NCBI RefSeq assembly: GCF_039613825.1
Contig: NZ_CP154826.1
Coordinates: 744,001-808,000 of the forward strand
Source of the DNA: Diaminobutyricibacter sp. McL0608
GTDB lineage: Bacteria; Actinomycetota; Actinomycetes; Actinomycetales; Microbacteriaceae
Direction: 5' to 3'
DNA length: 64,000 nucleotides
The notes below the pieces were generated by a model. The model saw nothing but the letters and a program-made list of their open reading frames with translations, was not told the DNA's origin and made no database searches. This document shows positions 33,352 to 41,978 of the stretch, piece after piece. The translations under genes were made by a program, and so were the position numbers. Within the stretch, counting starts at the first letter, position 1; every line of letters starts with the position of its first letter.

Positions 33352-33378
33352 TGCAAGCGTTTTACGTAAGCGCTTGCA
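33352..33378. promoter_or_regulatory. Double LacI-type operator between binding-protein and alpha-glucosidase genes
   Basis: TGCAAGCG (33352-33359) and CGCTTGCA (33371-33378) are inverted around 11 nt. Each is also half of a LacI-like site with a central CG (AAGCGTTT and AAGCGCTT). Placed in the 121-bp divergent region, it can repress both transcription units. TGCAAGCGTTTT is repeated at 26744. Confidence 0.75.
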
Positions 33379-33396
33379 TCACGATTTGGAGCCGAT

Positions 33397-35070
33397 GTGA
33401 CCGAAAAACCAGACGCGCCGTCCTCTCCCCGGATGGGGGTGGCCGAACCGACCGACTGGTGGCGGGATGCGGTCATCTATCAGATCTACCCGCGGTCGTT
33501 CGCGGACTCCGACGGTGACGGCATCGGCGACCTCCGCGGCGTCGCCGGGCATCTCGGCTACCTGTCCGAGCTGGGCATCGACGCACTCTGGTTCTCCCCC
33601 TTCTATGTGTCGCCGCAGGCCGACGCCGGTTACGACGTCGCCGACTATCGCGACATCGACCCGTTGTTCGGCACGCTGGCCGACTTCGACGCTCTTCTCG
33701 CGAATGCGCACGGCCGGGGCCTCAGGGTGATCGTCGACCTCGTGCCGAACCACACCTCGAAGGAGCATGCGTGGTTCCGGGAGGCTGTCGCTGCGGAACC
33801 GGGCAGCGCGGCCAGGGAGCGCTACCTGTTCCGCGACGGTCTCGGGAGACACGGCGAGCTCGCGCCGAACAACTGGACGTCCGTGTTCGGCGGCTCCGCC
33901 TGGACGCAGGTCGACGATGGCCGCGAGGCTCCCCAGTGGTATCTCCACCTGTTCGACCCGGCCCAGCCCGATCTGAACTGGCGCAACCCGGAGGTGATCG
34001 CCGAGTTCAAGGACATCCTGCGGTTCTGGCTTGACCGCGGTGTCGACGGGTTCCGCATCGATGTCGCGCACGGGCTCGTCAAGCAGGCCGGCCTTCCTGA
34101 CTGGCACATCAAGTCGGCCGAGCTCGAGGGCGGCGGCAACCGCGGCCCGATGTGGGACCAGGACGATGTGCACGACATCTATCGCGGCTGGAACGCGGTG
34201 CTCGCGGAGTACGCGGGCGACCGCATCCTGGTGGCCGAGGCCTGGGTCGCACCCGCCGAACGACTGAGCCGCTACGTGCGCAGCGACGAGATGCAGCAGG
34301 CCTTCAACTTCGACTTCATGACGGTCGGCTGGGACCCCGTCGGCATGAAGGAGTCGATCGATCGGGCGCTGACCACCAACGCCGCGGTCGGCGCGACGAC
34401 GACGTGGGTCCTGTCGAACCACGATGTCGTGCGCCATGCCTCCCGGTTCGGACTCAAGGATGCGACGAGCTGGCCACGCGGGATCGGCGCGCATGAAGAG
34501 CAGCCGGATGCGGCCCTCGGGCTGAGCCGCGCACGGGCGGCGACGCTCTTCGTACTCGCACTCCCGGGCTCCGCGTACATCTATGAAGGGGAGGAGCTGG
34601 GTCTCCCGGAGCACACGACGCTCCCCGACGACGTGCGTCAGGACCCGAGCTTCGCGCGTACGGGCGGCGCCGAGACCGGTCGCGACGGCGCCAGGGTGCC
34701 GATCCCCTGGGTGGCGGATGCTCCGGCGTACGGCTTCAGCCCGACCGGCGCGACCTGGCTGCCGCAGCCTCCCGCCTTCGCCGCGCTCGCCGCCGACCGG
34801 CAGGAGGGCGTCGAGGGCTCGACGCTCGAGTTGTACCGCGCGGCACTCCGGCTGCGCCGTGAGCACGGTCTCGGGCGCGGTGCGCTCGAGTGGACGGGGG
34901 CGGATGCGGCACACCTGTCGTTCGCGAACCGCGGCGTGCGGGTGCTGACGAACTTCGGGGCGCGACCCCTCCCGCTGCCCGTCGGCGCGCGCATCCTTCT
35001 CGCCAGCGAACCGGATGCGGTGGTCGACGGGGCTCTCGCCCCCGACCGGACGGTGTGGTTCGCCCAGTAA
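33397..35070 (+). CDS. GH13 alpha-glucosidase (oligo-1,6-glucosidase/AglA type)
   Basis: A 557-residue cytoplasmic glycosidase. The four GH13 regions are present: DLVPNH (114-119), GFRIDVAH (218-225, nucleophile D222), the acid/base E281 in LVAEAW, and NHD (341-343). The QIYPRSFADSDGDGIGDLRG segment is typical of alpha-glucosidases and trehalose-6-phosphate hydrolases. The GTG start follows GGAG. The gene is divergent from the sugar ABC operon and shares its operator, so it should split the imported alpha-glucosides (maltose, isomaltose or trehalose type) to glucose. The preference for 1,4 or 1,6 bonds is not decided here. Confidence 0.93.
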   Translation: MTEKPDAPSSPRMGVAEPTDWWRDAVIYQIYPRSFADSDGDGIGDLRGVAGHLGYLSELGIDALWFSPFYVSPQADAGYDVADYRDIDPLFGTLADFDALLANAHGRGLRVIVDLVPNHTSKEHAWFREAVAAEPGSAARERYLFRDGLGRHGELAPNNWTSVFGGSAWTQVDDGREAPQWYLHLFDPAQPDLNWRNPEVIAEFKDILRFWLDRGVDGFRIDVAHGLVKQAGLPDWHIKSAELEGGGNRGPMWDQDDVHDIYRGWNAVLAEYAGDRILVAEAWVAPAERLSRYVRSDEMQQAFNFDFMTVGWDPVGMKESIDRALTTNAAVGATTTWVLSNHDVVRHASRFGLKDATSWPRGIGAHEEQPDAALGLSRARAATLFVLALPGSAYIYEGEELGLPEHTTLPDDVRQDPSFARTGGAETGRDGARVPIPWVADAPAYGFSPTGATWLPQPPAFAALAADRQEGVEGSTLELYRAALRLRREHGLGRGALEWTGADAAHLSFANRGVRVLTNFGARPLPLPVGARILLASEPDAVVDGALAPDRTVWFAQ

Positions 35071-35090
35071 AGACTGTCGCCCGCTGCGCG

Positions 35091-35105
35091 TAGGCTCAAT
35101 CCGTG
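35091..35105 (+). promoter_or_regulatory. Leaderless promoter of the ABC exporter gene
   Basis: TAGGCT at 35091-35096 is an actinobacterial -10 box. The GTG at 35103 comes 6 nt later, exactly where transcription should begin, and there is no ribosome site. Confidence 0.6.
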
Positions 35106-36986
35106 AGTGGAATGCGTGGGCCCGCCGTCGGACGTGGTGGCCGGGTGAGCGGCGGAGACGTCGCTGCACAGAAGGCGTTGAACGCGACCGCGCCGAAGAT
35201 CCAGCACCTGATGCGGCGCATCAGCGGCCTGTTCACCCCCCACAAGGGCGCGTTGGTCATGACCGTCATCCTCGTGCTGGTCGGGGCCGCACTGTCGGTG
35301 GTGCCTCCGCTGCTGACCCAGCGTGCTTTCGACGACGGGCTCTTCCCGAAGAGCGGGGTGCCCGACATGCCGGTGCTCATCTCGATCGTGGTCGTGATGA
35401 TCGTCGTCTTCGTCACGTCGGCACTTCTCGGCGTCTGGCAGACATATCTGACCGCATCCGTCGGCAACAAGGTGATGGGCGCGCTCCGCGTGCGCCTGTT
35501 CAGTCACCTCCAGTCGATGGAGCTCAGCTTCTTCACCAAGACCAAGACCGGCATCATCCAGTCGCGACTGCAGAACGACGTCGGCGGCGTTGCGAGCGTG
35601 CTGACCAACACCGTCTCCAGCGTTCTCGGCAACACCGTGACCGTGATCGCCGCCTTCGTCGCCATGCTCCTGCTCAACTGGCAGCTGACCGTCATCGCCG
35701 TCATACTCATGCCGATCCTCGTGATCGCCCAGCGACGGGTCGGGCAGGTCCGGGCCCGCATCGCCACGAAGACGCAGGAATCGCTGTCCGACATGACGGC
35801 GATCACGCAGGAGACACTGAGCGTCTCCGGCATCCTGCTGTCGAAGAGCTTCAACCGCCAGGCGACCGAGGTCGGCCGGTACGACGACGAGAACCAGAAC
35901 CAGATCCGCCTCCAGGTCAGCCAGTCGATGAGCGGCCAGTGGTTCTTCGCGATGGTCAACGTCTTCCTGTCGAGCATCCCGGCCATCGTCTACCTGGTCG
36001 CCGGCTGGCTCATCCTCGGCGGGGCGAACGACATCAGCGCCGGAACGATCGTGGCTTTCACCACCGTGCAGGCCCGGCTGCTGTTCCCGCTCCTCGGCCT
36101 CATGCGCGTCGCGCTCGACCTCCAGACGTCAGGGGCGCTCTTCGCGCGCATCTTCGAATACCTCGACCTGAAGCCGGCCATCGCCGACCGGCCGGGCGCT
36201 GTCCCCGTCGACACCTCGCATGACCTCGGCCGGGTCGAATTCGACCACGTGACCTTCCGGTATCCGGATGCGCGACCCGGCGAGCGCGCGACGCTCGACG
36301 ACGTTTCGTTCGTCATCGAGCCGGGGGAGTTCGCGGCGTTCGTCGGCCCCTCGGGTGCGGGGAAGACCACGGTGTCCTACCTGATCCCTCGGTTCTACGA
36401 CGCGACCGCCGGCCGGATCGTCTTCGGCGACACCGAACTGCGCGACCTCGAGCAGGAGTCGCTCGTCTCGCATATCGGCGTGGTCAGCCAGGAGACCTAT
36501 CTATTCCACGCGACGATCGCAGAGAATCTCCGGTACGCGAAGCCGGATGCGACCCAGGAACAGATCGAGACGGCGGCGAAGCTGGCGAACATCCACGAGA
36601 CCATCGCCGGGTTCCCCGATGGCTACGAGACGATCGTCGGCGAACGCGGCTACCGCCTGTCGGGCGGCGAGAAGCAGCGCATCGCAATCGCCCGGGTGCT
36701 GCTGAAGAACCCCGAGGTGCTCATCCTCGACGAGGCCACCAGCGCGCTCGACTCGATCTCGGAGCGGGTGGTGCAGGCTGCGCTCGACACGGCGTCCAGA
36801 GGTCGCACGACGATCGCGATCGCTCATCGGCTGTCGACGATCGTGGCCGCAGACGTGATCTTCGTGATCGACCACGGCCGGGTGGTCGAGCGGGGCACCC
36901 ACCGGGAGCTCATGGATCGCGGCGGCGTGTACGCGCGCCTGTACGCGGAGCAGACCGAGGGTGCGTCGTCGGCTGTGCTCGACTGA
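35103..36986 (+). CDS. ABC exporter, fused permease and ATPase (MsbA/BmrA type)
   Basis: A 627-residue half-transporter: six transmembrane helices in about 50-350, then an ATPase domain with Walker A GPSGAGKTT, Q-loop, signature LSGGEKQRIAIAR, Walker B VLILDEATSALD and the H-loop IAHRLST. The N-terminal 35 residues are basic and glycine-rich. GTG at 35103 is used because it follows TAGGCT directly; an ATG 9 nt later is possible. It works as a homodimer exporting lipids, peptides or drugs. The neighbours give no clue to the substrate. Confidence 0.92.
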   Translation: MSGMRGPAVGRGGRVSGGDVAAQKALNATAPKIQHLMRRISGLFTPHKGALVMTVILVLVGAALSVVPPLLTQRAFDDGLFPKSGVPDMPVLISIVVVMIVVFVTSALLGVWQTYLTASVGNKVMGALRVRLFSHLQSMELSFFTKTKTGIIQSRLQNDVGGVASVLTNTVSSVLGNTVTVIAAFVAMLLLNWQLTVIAVILMPILVIAQRRVGQVRARIATKTQESLSDMTAITQETLSVSGILLSKSFNRQATEVGRYDDENQNQIRLQVSQSMSGQWFFAMVNVFLSSIPAIVYLVAGWLILGGANDISAGTIVAFTTVQARLLFPLLGLMRVALDLQTSGALFARIFEYLDLKPAIADRPGAVPVDTSHDLGRVEFDHVTFRYPDARPGERATLDDVSFVIEPGEFAAFVGPSGAGKTTVSYLIPRFYDATAGRIVFGDTELRDLEQESLVSHIGVVSQETYLFHATIAENLRYAKPDATQEQIETAAKLANIHETIAGFPDGYETIVGERGYRLSGGEKQRIAIARVLLKNPEVLILDEATSALDSISERVVQAALDTASRGRTTIAIAHRLSTIVAADVIFVIDHGRVVERGTHRELMDRGGVYARLYAEQTEGASSAVLD

Positions 36987-36991
36987 CGCAG

Positions 36992-37006
36992 ATCCGATCT
37001 TCGGAT
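36992..37006 (+). terminator. Small hairpin after the ABC exporter gene
   Basis: ATCCGA (36992-36997) pairs with TCGGAT (37001-37006) just past the stop codon. It is short and has no U-tract, so termination here is uncertain. Confidence 0.3.
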
Positions 37007-37013
37007 GCGCGAG

Positions 37014-37043
37014 CACCGATGTTAGGCTGGTCTAACATCGGTG
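37014..37043 (+). promoter_or_regulatory. MntR-type operator over the mntH promoter
   Basis: Perfect 12-bp arms CACCGATGTTAG (37014-37025) and CTAACATCGGTG (37032-37043) surround a 6-nt centre. The core TTAG-n6-CTAA is the pattern of DtxR/MntR/IdeR boxes. TAGGCT (37024-37028 region) inside it looks like the -10 box, so bound metallo-repressor would block transcription of mntH. Confidence 0.8.
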
Positions 37044-37061
37044 CCAGTGGTGGGGAGCGGC

Positions 37062-38327
37062 ATGTCAGTCGACGTCGCGGGCCGCACCGGGCGTCGTTCG
37101 CCCGGTCGTCGAAGGTCGCGCGCCCGCGTGCTGCTGCTGCTCGGCCCGGCGTTCGTCGCGGCGATCGCCTACGTCGACCCCGGTAACGTCGCAGCGAACC
37201 TGACCGCAGGCGCAGAATACGGCTACCTGCTCGTCTGGGTCCTCGTCGCCGCCAACGCGATCGCCGTCTTCGTGCAATACCAGTCCGCGAAGCTCGGAAT
37301 CGTCACCGGCTCCAGCCTCCCCGAACTGCTCGGTCAGCGGCTGTCGACCGGGCCACGCAGGGCGTTCTGGGTGCAGGCCGAACTGGTCGCCGCCGCCACG
37401 GACCTGGCCGAGGTCATCGGTGGCGCAGTCGCACTCAACCTGCTGTTCGGCGTACCGTTGCCACTCGGCGGGCTGATCGTCGGCGTCGTCGCGATCGGCA
37501 TCCTCGCCGTGCAGTCCCGACGCGGGCAGCGCTCGTTCGAGGTCGTCATCGTCGGGCTGCTCGCCGTGATCGCGATCGGGTTCCTCGCGGGTCTATTCGT
37601 GAGCCCGGTCGACTGGCGTGCCGCCGCCGGTGGCCTCGTCCCGCGCTTCGACGGCGCACCGACCGTGCTCCTCGCCGCCAGCATGCTCGGTGCCACTGTC
37701 ATGCCGCACGCCATCTACCTCCACTCCTCCCTCGCACGCGATCGCCACGGCCACCAGCTCGACGAGAAGGTCGTCTCCCGGCTGCTGCGCGTGACACGCC
37801 TCGATGTTTTCGGTGCGCTCGCAGTCGCCGGTGCGGTCAACATCGCGATGCTCCTGCTCGCGGCCGCCAGCCTCGGCGGCCAGAGCGGAACGAACACCAT
37901 CGAGGGCGCCCACGCGGCGATCACCGCGACCCTGGGTCCCGTCATCGGGGCGGTGTTCGCGATCGGACTCCTCGCATCCGGGTTCGCGTCGGCATCCGTC
38001 GGCAGCTATGCGGGCGCGACGATCATGTCCGGGCTGCTGACGGTGCGCGTGCCACTGCTGCTGCGCCGGGTCGTCACTCTCATCCCCGCGATCGCGATCC
38101 TCGCGGCGGGCGTCGAGCCGACGTGGGCGCTGGTGATCAGCCAGGTCTTCCTGAGCCTCGGCATCCCGTTCGCGCTGGTGCCGCTCATCCGGCTGACCTC
38201 GAACAAAGCGGTGATGGGCGACCGCGCCGACGGCCGCGGGATGCGCATCCTGGGCTGGCTCATCGCAACTCTCGTTGTCGTGCTGAACGCTGCACTCGTC
38301 GTCCTCACGATCGTCGGCCTCACATAG
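37062..38327 (+). CDS. mntH: Nramp-family manganese/divalent metal transporter
   Basis: A 421-residue transporter with about eleven helices. The metal-site motif DPGN (in IAYVDPGNVAANLTAG, helix 1) and MPHAIYLHSSL in helix 6 are the Nramp signatures. The ATG at 37062 follows GGGGAG; a GTG 21 nt upstream would lie in the operator. It imports Mn2+ (possibly Fe2+) by proton symport. The perfect DtxR-type palindrome upstream and an MntR gene downstream, convergent, support manganese-dependent repression. Confidence 0.94.
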   Translation: MSVDVAGRTGRRSPGRRRSRARVLLLLGPAFVAAIAYVDPGNVAANLTAGAEYGYLLVWVLVAANAIAVFVQYQSAKLGIVTGSSLPELLGQRLSTGPRRAFWVQAELVAAATDLAEVIGGAVALNLLFGVPLPLGGLIVGVVAIGILAVQSRRGQRSFEVVIVGLLAVIAIGFLAGLFVSPVDWRAAAGGLVPRFDGAPTVLLAASMLGATVMPHAIYLHSSLARDRHGHQLDEKVVSRLLRVTRLDVFGALAVAGAVNIAMLLLAAASLGGQSGTNTIEGAHAAITATLGPVIGAVFAIGLLASGFASASVGSYAGATIMSGLLTVRVPLLLRRVVTLIPAIAILAAGVEPTWALVISQVFLSLGIPFALVPLIRLTSNKAVMGDRADGRGMRILGWLIATLVVVLNAALVVLTIVGLT

Positions 38328-38369
38328 CCGCCGTGGCCGTCGCCATCCGGCCGTGGCCGAACCTCGTTT

Positions 38370-38520
38370 GGTTGCCACAAGGTGCGAGAACCAAGCGATT
38401 GGTCGCCAAAAGATCGGCAACCAATCAACCGACGAGCGCCGTCGGACGGGCGCTCAGAATGGTTGCCAAAAGATTGGCGTGCGGGTCGATAGGTTGCCAA
38501 AACATTGGCGACCAATCGGG
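38370..38520. repeat. Array of four imperfect palindromes with 31/60/31-nt spacing
   Basis: Units beginning GGTTGCC or GGTCGCC start at 38370, 38401, 38461 and 38492, that is, a two-unit block repeated with a 91-nt period. The best units read GGTyGCCAAAAnATyGGC followed by rACCAATC, so each is a near-palindrome with arms such as ATTGGTCGCC and GGCAACCAAT. The array fills the 252 bp between convergent mntH and mntR; no gene is present there. Confidence 0.85.
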
Positions 38521-38579
38521 AGAGACTGGCCGGGATGCGCGTGGAGACGGATGCGCGTGAGACGAAGGCGCGGCAGCGC

Positions 38580-39257
38580 CTACGACCGTGGGGTCACCCA
38601 GACGGCGGAAGCGGCGGTCTCGCCGAGGTCGACGGCCGCAGCCGAACCATCCAGGGAGACGGTCGCGTCACCCGCGAAGCCGCGCTGCTCCGTCACGGTC
38701 AGCACGGTGTCCAGGTGGATGCCCCGGTCGGCGAGGTAGCGGAGGACGGCCGGGTCCGCATCCGAGATGCGCGTGACCACGAGCGCGACGCCGACCTGCG
38801 CCTCGACGAGGGGGAGCGCATCCGGCCGGTGCGGAGTCCCGTCGGGCGTCGGGATGGGGTCACCGTGCGGGTCGCGTGAGGGGTAGCCGAGCCGGCGGTC
38901 GATGCGGTCGATGAGCGTGTCCGAGACGGCATGCTCCAGCACCTCGGCCTCGTCGTGCACTTCGTCCCACCCGTAGCCGAGCACCTCGACGAGGAACGTC
39001 TCGAGCAGGCGATGCCGTCGCACCATCGCCACCGCATTCGCGCGACCGGCGTCGGTGAGCTCGATGCTTCCGTACGGCTCGTGCACGAGGAGGCCCTGCT
39101 CGGCGAGCCGACGGATGCCGTCCGAGACGGTGGCCGCCCGCACGCCCATCCGTTCCGCCAGCTGTTTGACGGTGATGGGGGTCGCCGACCACTCGGTCGC
39201 CGCCCAGATCACTTTGAGGTAATCCTGCGCGGTGGTCGACAGGTCGGACACGGGCAT
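38580..39257 (-). CDS. mntR: DtxR/MntR-family metal-dependent repressor
   Basis: A 225-residue regulator with an N-terminal winged helix (TAQDYLKVIWAATEW, TVKQLAERMGVRAATVSDGI), the dimerisation and metal-binding domain (VEVLGYGWDEVHDEAEVLEH, with the E-H-x-x-E/D ligands) and a C-terminal FeoA/SH3-like domain. ATG at 39257 is preferred: a TAGGAT -10 box lies 7 nt upstream, giving a leaderless start, while longer readings overlap that box. It very probably represses mntH, whose promoter has a matching palindrome. Confidence 0.9.
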   Translation of the reverse strand: MPVSDLSTTAQDYLKVIWAATEWSATPITVKQLAERMGVRAATVSDGIRRLAEQGLLVHEPYGSIELTDAGRANAVAMVRRHRLLETFLVEVLGYGWDEVHDEAEVLEHAVSDTLIDRIDRRLGYPSRDPHGDPIPTPDGTPHRPDALPLVEAQVGVALVVTRISDADPAVLRYLADRGIHLDTVLTVTEQRGFAGDATVSLDGSAAAVDLGETAASAVWVTPRS

Positions 39258-39325
39258 GGCCACCATCCTAGAAGGCACACGATCCGGACCTCGCGACGGG
39301 CATGGGATGCGGCGGCCGCCCCTGT

Positions 39326-39340
39326 TAGGTTGTGAGGGTG
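39326..39340 (+). promoter_or_regulatory. Leaderless promoter of the cystathionine beta-synthase gene
   Basis: TAGGTT (39326-39331) is followed 6 nt later by GTG at 39338. The GTG at 39332 directly abuts the -10 box and would not be transcribed, so this site decides the start codon. Confidence 0.6.
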
Positions 39341-40702
39341 AAGTATGCGGAGACCGTCCTCGAGCTGGTCGGAAACACGCCCCTCGTCAAGCTCCACAAA
39401 GTCGCTGAGGGGACCGCGGCGACGGTGCTCGTCAAAGTCGAGTACCTGAACCCGGGAGGTTCTTCGAAGGACCGGATCGCGTCGCGCATCATCGATGCTG
39501 CCGAGCGCGACGGGCTCCTGAAACCGGGCGGGACCATCGTCGAGCCGACGAGCGGGAACACCGGCGTCGGCCTCGCCCTGGTGGCGCAGCAGCGCGGGTA
39601 TCGGTGCGTCTTCGTGCTGCCCGACAAGGTGGGCGAAGACAAGAGGAACGTGCTCACCGCGTACGGCGCCGAGATCGTCGTGACGCCGACGTCGGTGCCC
39701 CCTGAGCATCCTGACTCCTATTACAGTGTCTCCGACCGGCTGGCGGCAGAGATCCCCGGTGCCTTCAAACCGAACCAGTACGCCAACCCGAACGGCCCGC
39801 TCAGCCACTATGAGACGACGGGCCCGGAGATCTGGCGGGACACCGACGGCCGGGTCACCCACGTCGTCGCCGGCGTCGGCACGGGCGGGACGATCAGCGG
39901 TGTCGGCCGCTACCTCAAAGAGGTGTCGGAGGGCCGCGTGCGCATCGTCGGCGCCGACCCCGAGGGCTCCGTGTACTCCGGCGGCTCGGGCCGCCCCTAC
40001 CTTGTCGAAGGCGTCGGCGAGGACTTCTGGCCGGCCGCCTACGATCCGAGTGTCGTGGATGTGGTCATCCCCGTCTCCGACGCCGATTCGTTCGCAATGA
40101 CGCGACGTCTCGCCCGCGAGGAGGGCCTCCTCGTCGGCGGTTCGAGCGGCATGGCGGTGGTCGCCGCGTTGCACGCCGCCGCCGACCTCGGCCCCGACGA
40201 CATCGTGGTGGTGATCCTGCCGGACGGGGGCCGCGGCTATCTGGGCAAGATCTTCAACGACAAGTGGATGCGGTCCTACGGTTTCAGCGACGTCCCGCAC
40301 GAGGCGACGGTGCACGACATCATCGGCACCAAGAGTCGTGACCTTCCCGACCTCGTGCACGTGCATCCGAGCGACACCGTGCGGGACGCCATCCAGATCA
40401 TGGCCCAGTACGGGGTCTCGCAGCTGCCGGTGCTCACTGCGGAGCCGCCGGTCGTCATCGGAGAGGTGGCCGGGGCCATCGACGAGACGGCGCTCCTCGA
40501 TGCCGTCTTCACCGGGCGTGCACAGATGAACGACGACATCGGCGCGTTCACGGGGGAACCGCTGGGCCTGATCGGTGCGAACGAGCCGGTCTCGGCCGCA
40601 CGGACGGCTCTCGGCACGGCAAGTGCCCTGCTCGTCACCGACGAGGGCAAGCCGGTCGCCGTGCTCACCCGGCAAGACCTGCTGAACTTCCTGAGCGCCT
40701 GA
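39338..40702 (+). CDS. cbs: Cystathionine beta-synthase
   Basis: A 454-residue PLP enzyme, starting VKYAETVLELVGNTPLVKL. The PLP lysine is in GGSSKDRIA, the asparagine loop is TSGNTGVGLA, and phosphate-cup glycines lie in GVGTGGTISG. A pair of CBS domains follows at about 335-454 (VHPSDTVRDAIQIMAQYGVSQLPVL). It condenses serine (or O-acetylserine) with homocysteine to cystathionine. The start is placed at 39338 because of the -10 box. It is co-transcribed with cystathionine gamma-synthase/lyase 33 nt downstream, making a transsulfuration pair. Confidence 0.93.
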   Translation: MKYAETVLELVGNTPLVKLHKVAEGTAATVLVKVEYLNPGGSSKDRIASRIIDAAERDGLLKPGGTIVEPTSGNTGVGLALVAQQRGYRCVFVLPDKVGEDKRNVLTAYGAEIVVTPTSVPPEHPDSYYSVSDRLAAEIPGAFKPNQYANPNGPLSHYETTGPEIWRDTDGRVTHVVAGVGTGGTISGVGRYLKEVSEGRVRIVGADPEGSVYSGGSGRPYLVEGVGEDFWPAAYDPSVVDVVIPVSDADSFAMTRRLAREEGLLVGGSSGMAVVAALHAAADLGPDDIVVVILPDGGRGYLGKIFNDKWMRSYGFSDVPHEATVHDIIGTKSRDLPDLVHVHPSDTVRDAIQIMAQYGVSQLPVLTAEPPVVIGEVAGAIDETALLDAVFTGRAQMNDDIGAFTGEPLGLIGANEPVSAARTALGTASALLVTDEGKPVAVLTRQDLLNFLSA

Positions 40703-40735
40703 CGGCCTCGGGCGAACCGACGTAAGGACACCACT

Positions 40736-41890
40736 ATGGCTGACACCCGCCAGGGCTTCGACACGCGCGCCATCCACGACGGCCAGGAGTCGGATCCGGC
40801 CACCGGTGCGATCATCCCGCCGATCTACCAGACCGCGACCTTCGTGCAGGACGGCATCGGGGTGCTGCGCGGCGGGTTCGAGTACGGCCGGTCGGGCAAC
40901 CCGACCCGCGCCTCCCTCGAGACGCTCGTCGCCTCGCTCGAGGGCGGCAGGCGCGGCTTCTCGTTCGCCTCGGGCCTCGCCGCCGAGGATGCCCTGCTGC
41001 GCGCGGTGCTCTCGCCGGGCGACCATGTCGTGCTCGGCAACGATGTCTACGGCGGAACGCACCGCCTCATCAATCGGGTGCACGGCGCCTGGGGCGTGCG
41101 CAACACGACCGTCGACCTCGGCGACCTGGGTGCGGTGAAGACGGCGCTCGGCACCGAGGGCACGCGCATCCTCTGGATCGAGACGCCGAGCAACCCGCTG
41201 ATGAAGATCAGCGACATCGCGGCGCTCGCAGAGTTCGGCCATGGGGCCGGCGCGCTCGTCGTCGTCGACAACACGTTCGCCTCGCCCGCTCTCCAGCAGC
41301 CGCTCGCCCTCGGGGCCGACGTGATCGTGCACTCCACGACGAAATACCTCGGTGGCCACTCCGACGTCATCGGGGGCGCGCTCATCATCGACGATGAAGA
41401 ACTCGCCGAGAAGGTCGGTTTCATCCAGTTCGCCGCAGGAGCGGTGTCGTCACCGATGGATGCGTGGCTCACCGTGCGGGGGATCAAGACGCTGGGGGTG
41501 CGGATGGCCCGCCACTCCGCGAACGCGCAGGCGATCGCCGAGGCTCTGGTCGACCATCCCGCGATCGAGGCGGTGTACTATCCGGGCCTGCCGACGCATC
41601 CGGGTCACGCGCTCGCCGCGCACCAGATGAGCGCATTCGGCGGGATGCTCTCCGTCGCGCTCGCAGGGGGAGCATCCGCAGCGCGCCGCTTCGCCGAATC
41701 GACCACCGTCTTCCAGCTGGCGGAATCTCTTGGCGGGGTCGAGTCGCTGATCGGCTACCCGTCGGAGATGACGCACGCTTCGGTCCGCGGAACGGCGCTC
41801 GAAGTGCCGGACAACGTCGTCAGGCTGTCCGTCGGGATCGAGGATGCGGCCGACCTGCTCGCCGACATCGAGGCGGCACTCTCCCGCTGA
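40736..41890 (+). CDS. metB: Cystathionine gamma-synthase/lyase (Cys/Met metabolism PLP enzyme)
   Basis: A 384-residue fold-type I PLP enzyme. The N-terminal signature is ARAIHDGQ-like (TRAIHDGQESDPATGAI), then PIYQTATF. The PLP lysine is in VHSTTKYLGGHSD, and ETPSNPLMKI and DNTFASPALQQPL form the cofactor pocket. AAGGA precedes the ATG. Together with CBS it can run transsulfuration; sequence alone does not separate synthase (MetB) from lyase activity, so the symbol is provisional. A small GGCGC/GCGCC hairpin follows. Confidence 0.9.
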   Translation: MADTRQGFDTRAIHDGQESDPATGAIIPPIYQTATFVQDGIGVLRGGFEYGRSGNPTRASLETLVASLEGGRRGFSFASGLAAEDALLRAVLSPGDHVVLGNDVYGGTHRLINRVHGAWGVRNTTVDLGDLGAVKTALGTEGTRILWIETPSNPLMKISDIAALAEFGHGAGALVVVDNTFASPALQQPLALGADVIVHSTTKYLGGHSDVIGGALIIDDEELAEKVGFIQFAAGAVSSPMDAWLTVRGIKTLGVRMARHSANAQAIAEALVDHPAIEAVYYPGLPTHPGHALAAHQMSAFGGMLSVALAGGASAARRFAESTTVFQLAESLGGVESLIGYPSEMTHASVRGTALEVPDNVVRLSVGIEDAADLLADIEAALSR

Positions 41891-41892
41891 GG

Positions 41893-41906
41893 GGCGCTGC
41901 GGCGCC
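41893..41906 (+). terminator. Short GC hairpin after metB
   Basis: GGCGC (41893-41897) pairs with GCGCC (41902-41906) 3 nt after the stop. It has no U-tract and is weak evidence for a terminator. Confidence 0.3.
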
Positions 41907-41978
41907 GCGTTGAAACGACTTAAGGGCCTCATAGCAACGCCACAGGGCCGAGGTAGGTAGCTCACCGAGAGTGTGGGC

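Noticed and set aside
38328-38579. CRISPR-like array between mntH and mntR
   Set aside because: The repeats are imperfect palindromes of about 25 nt with 6-35 nt gaps, vary between copies, and there are no cas genes or constant-length unique spacers.
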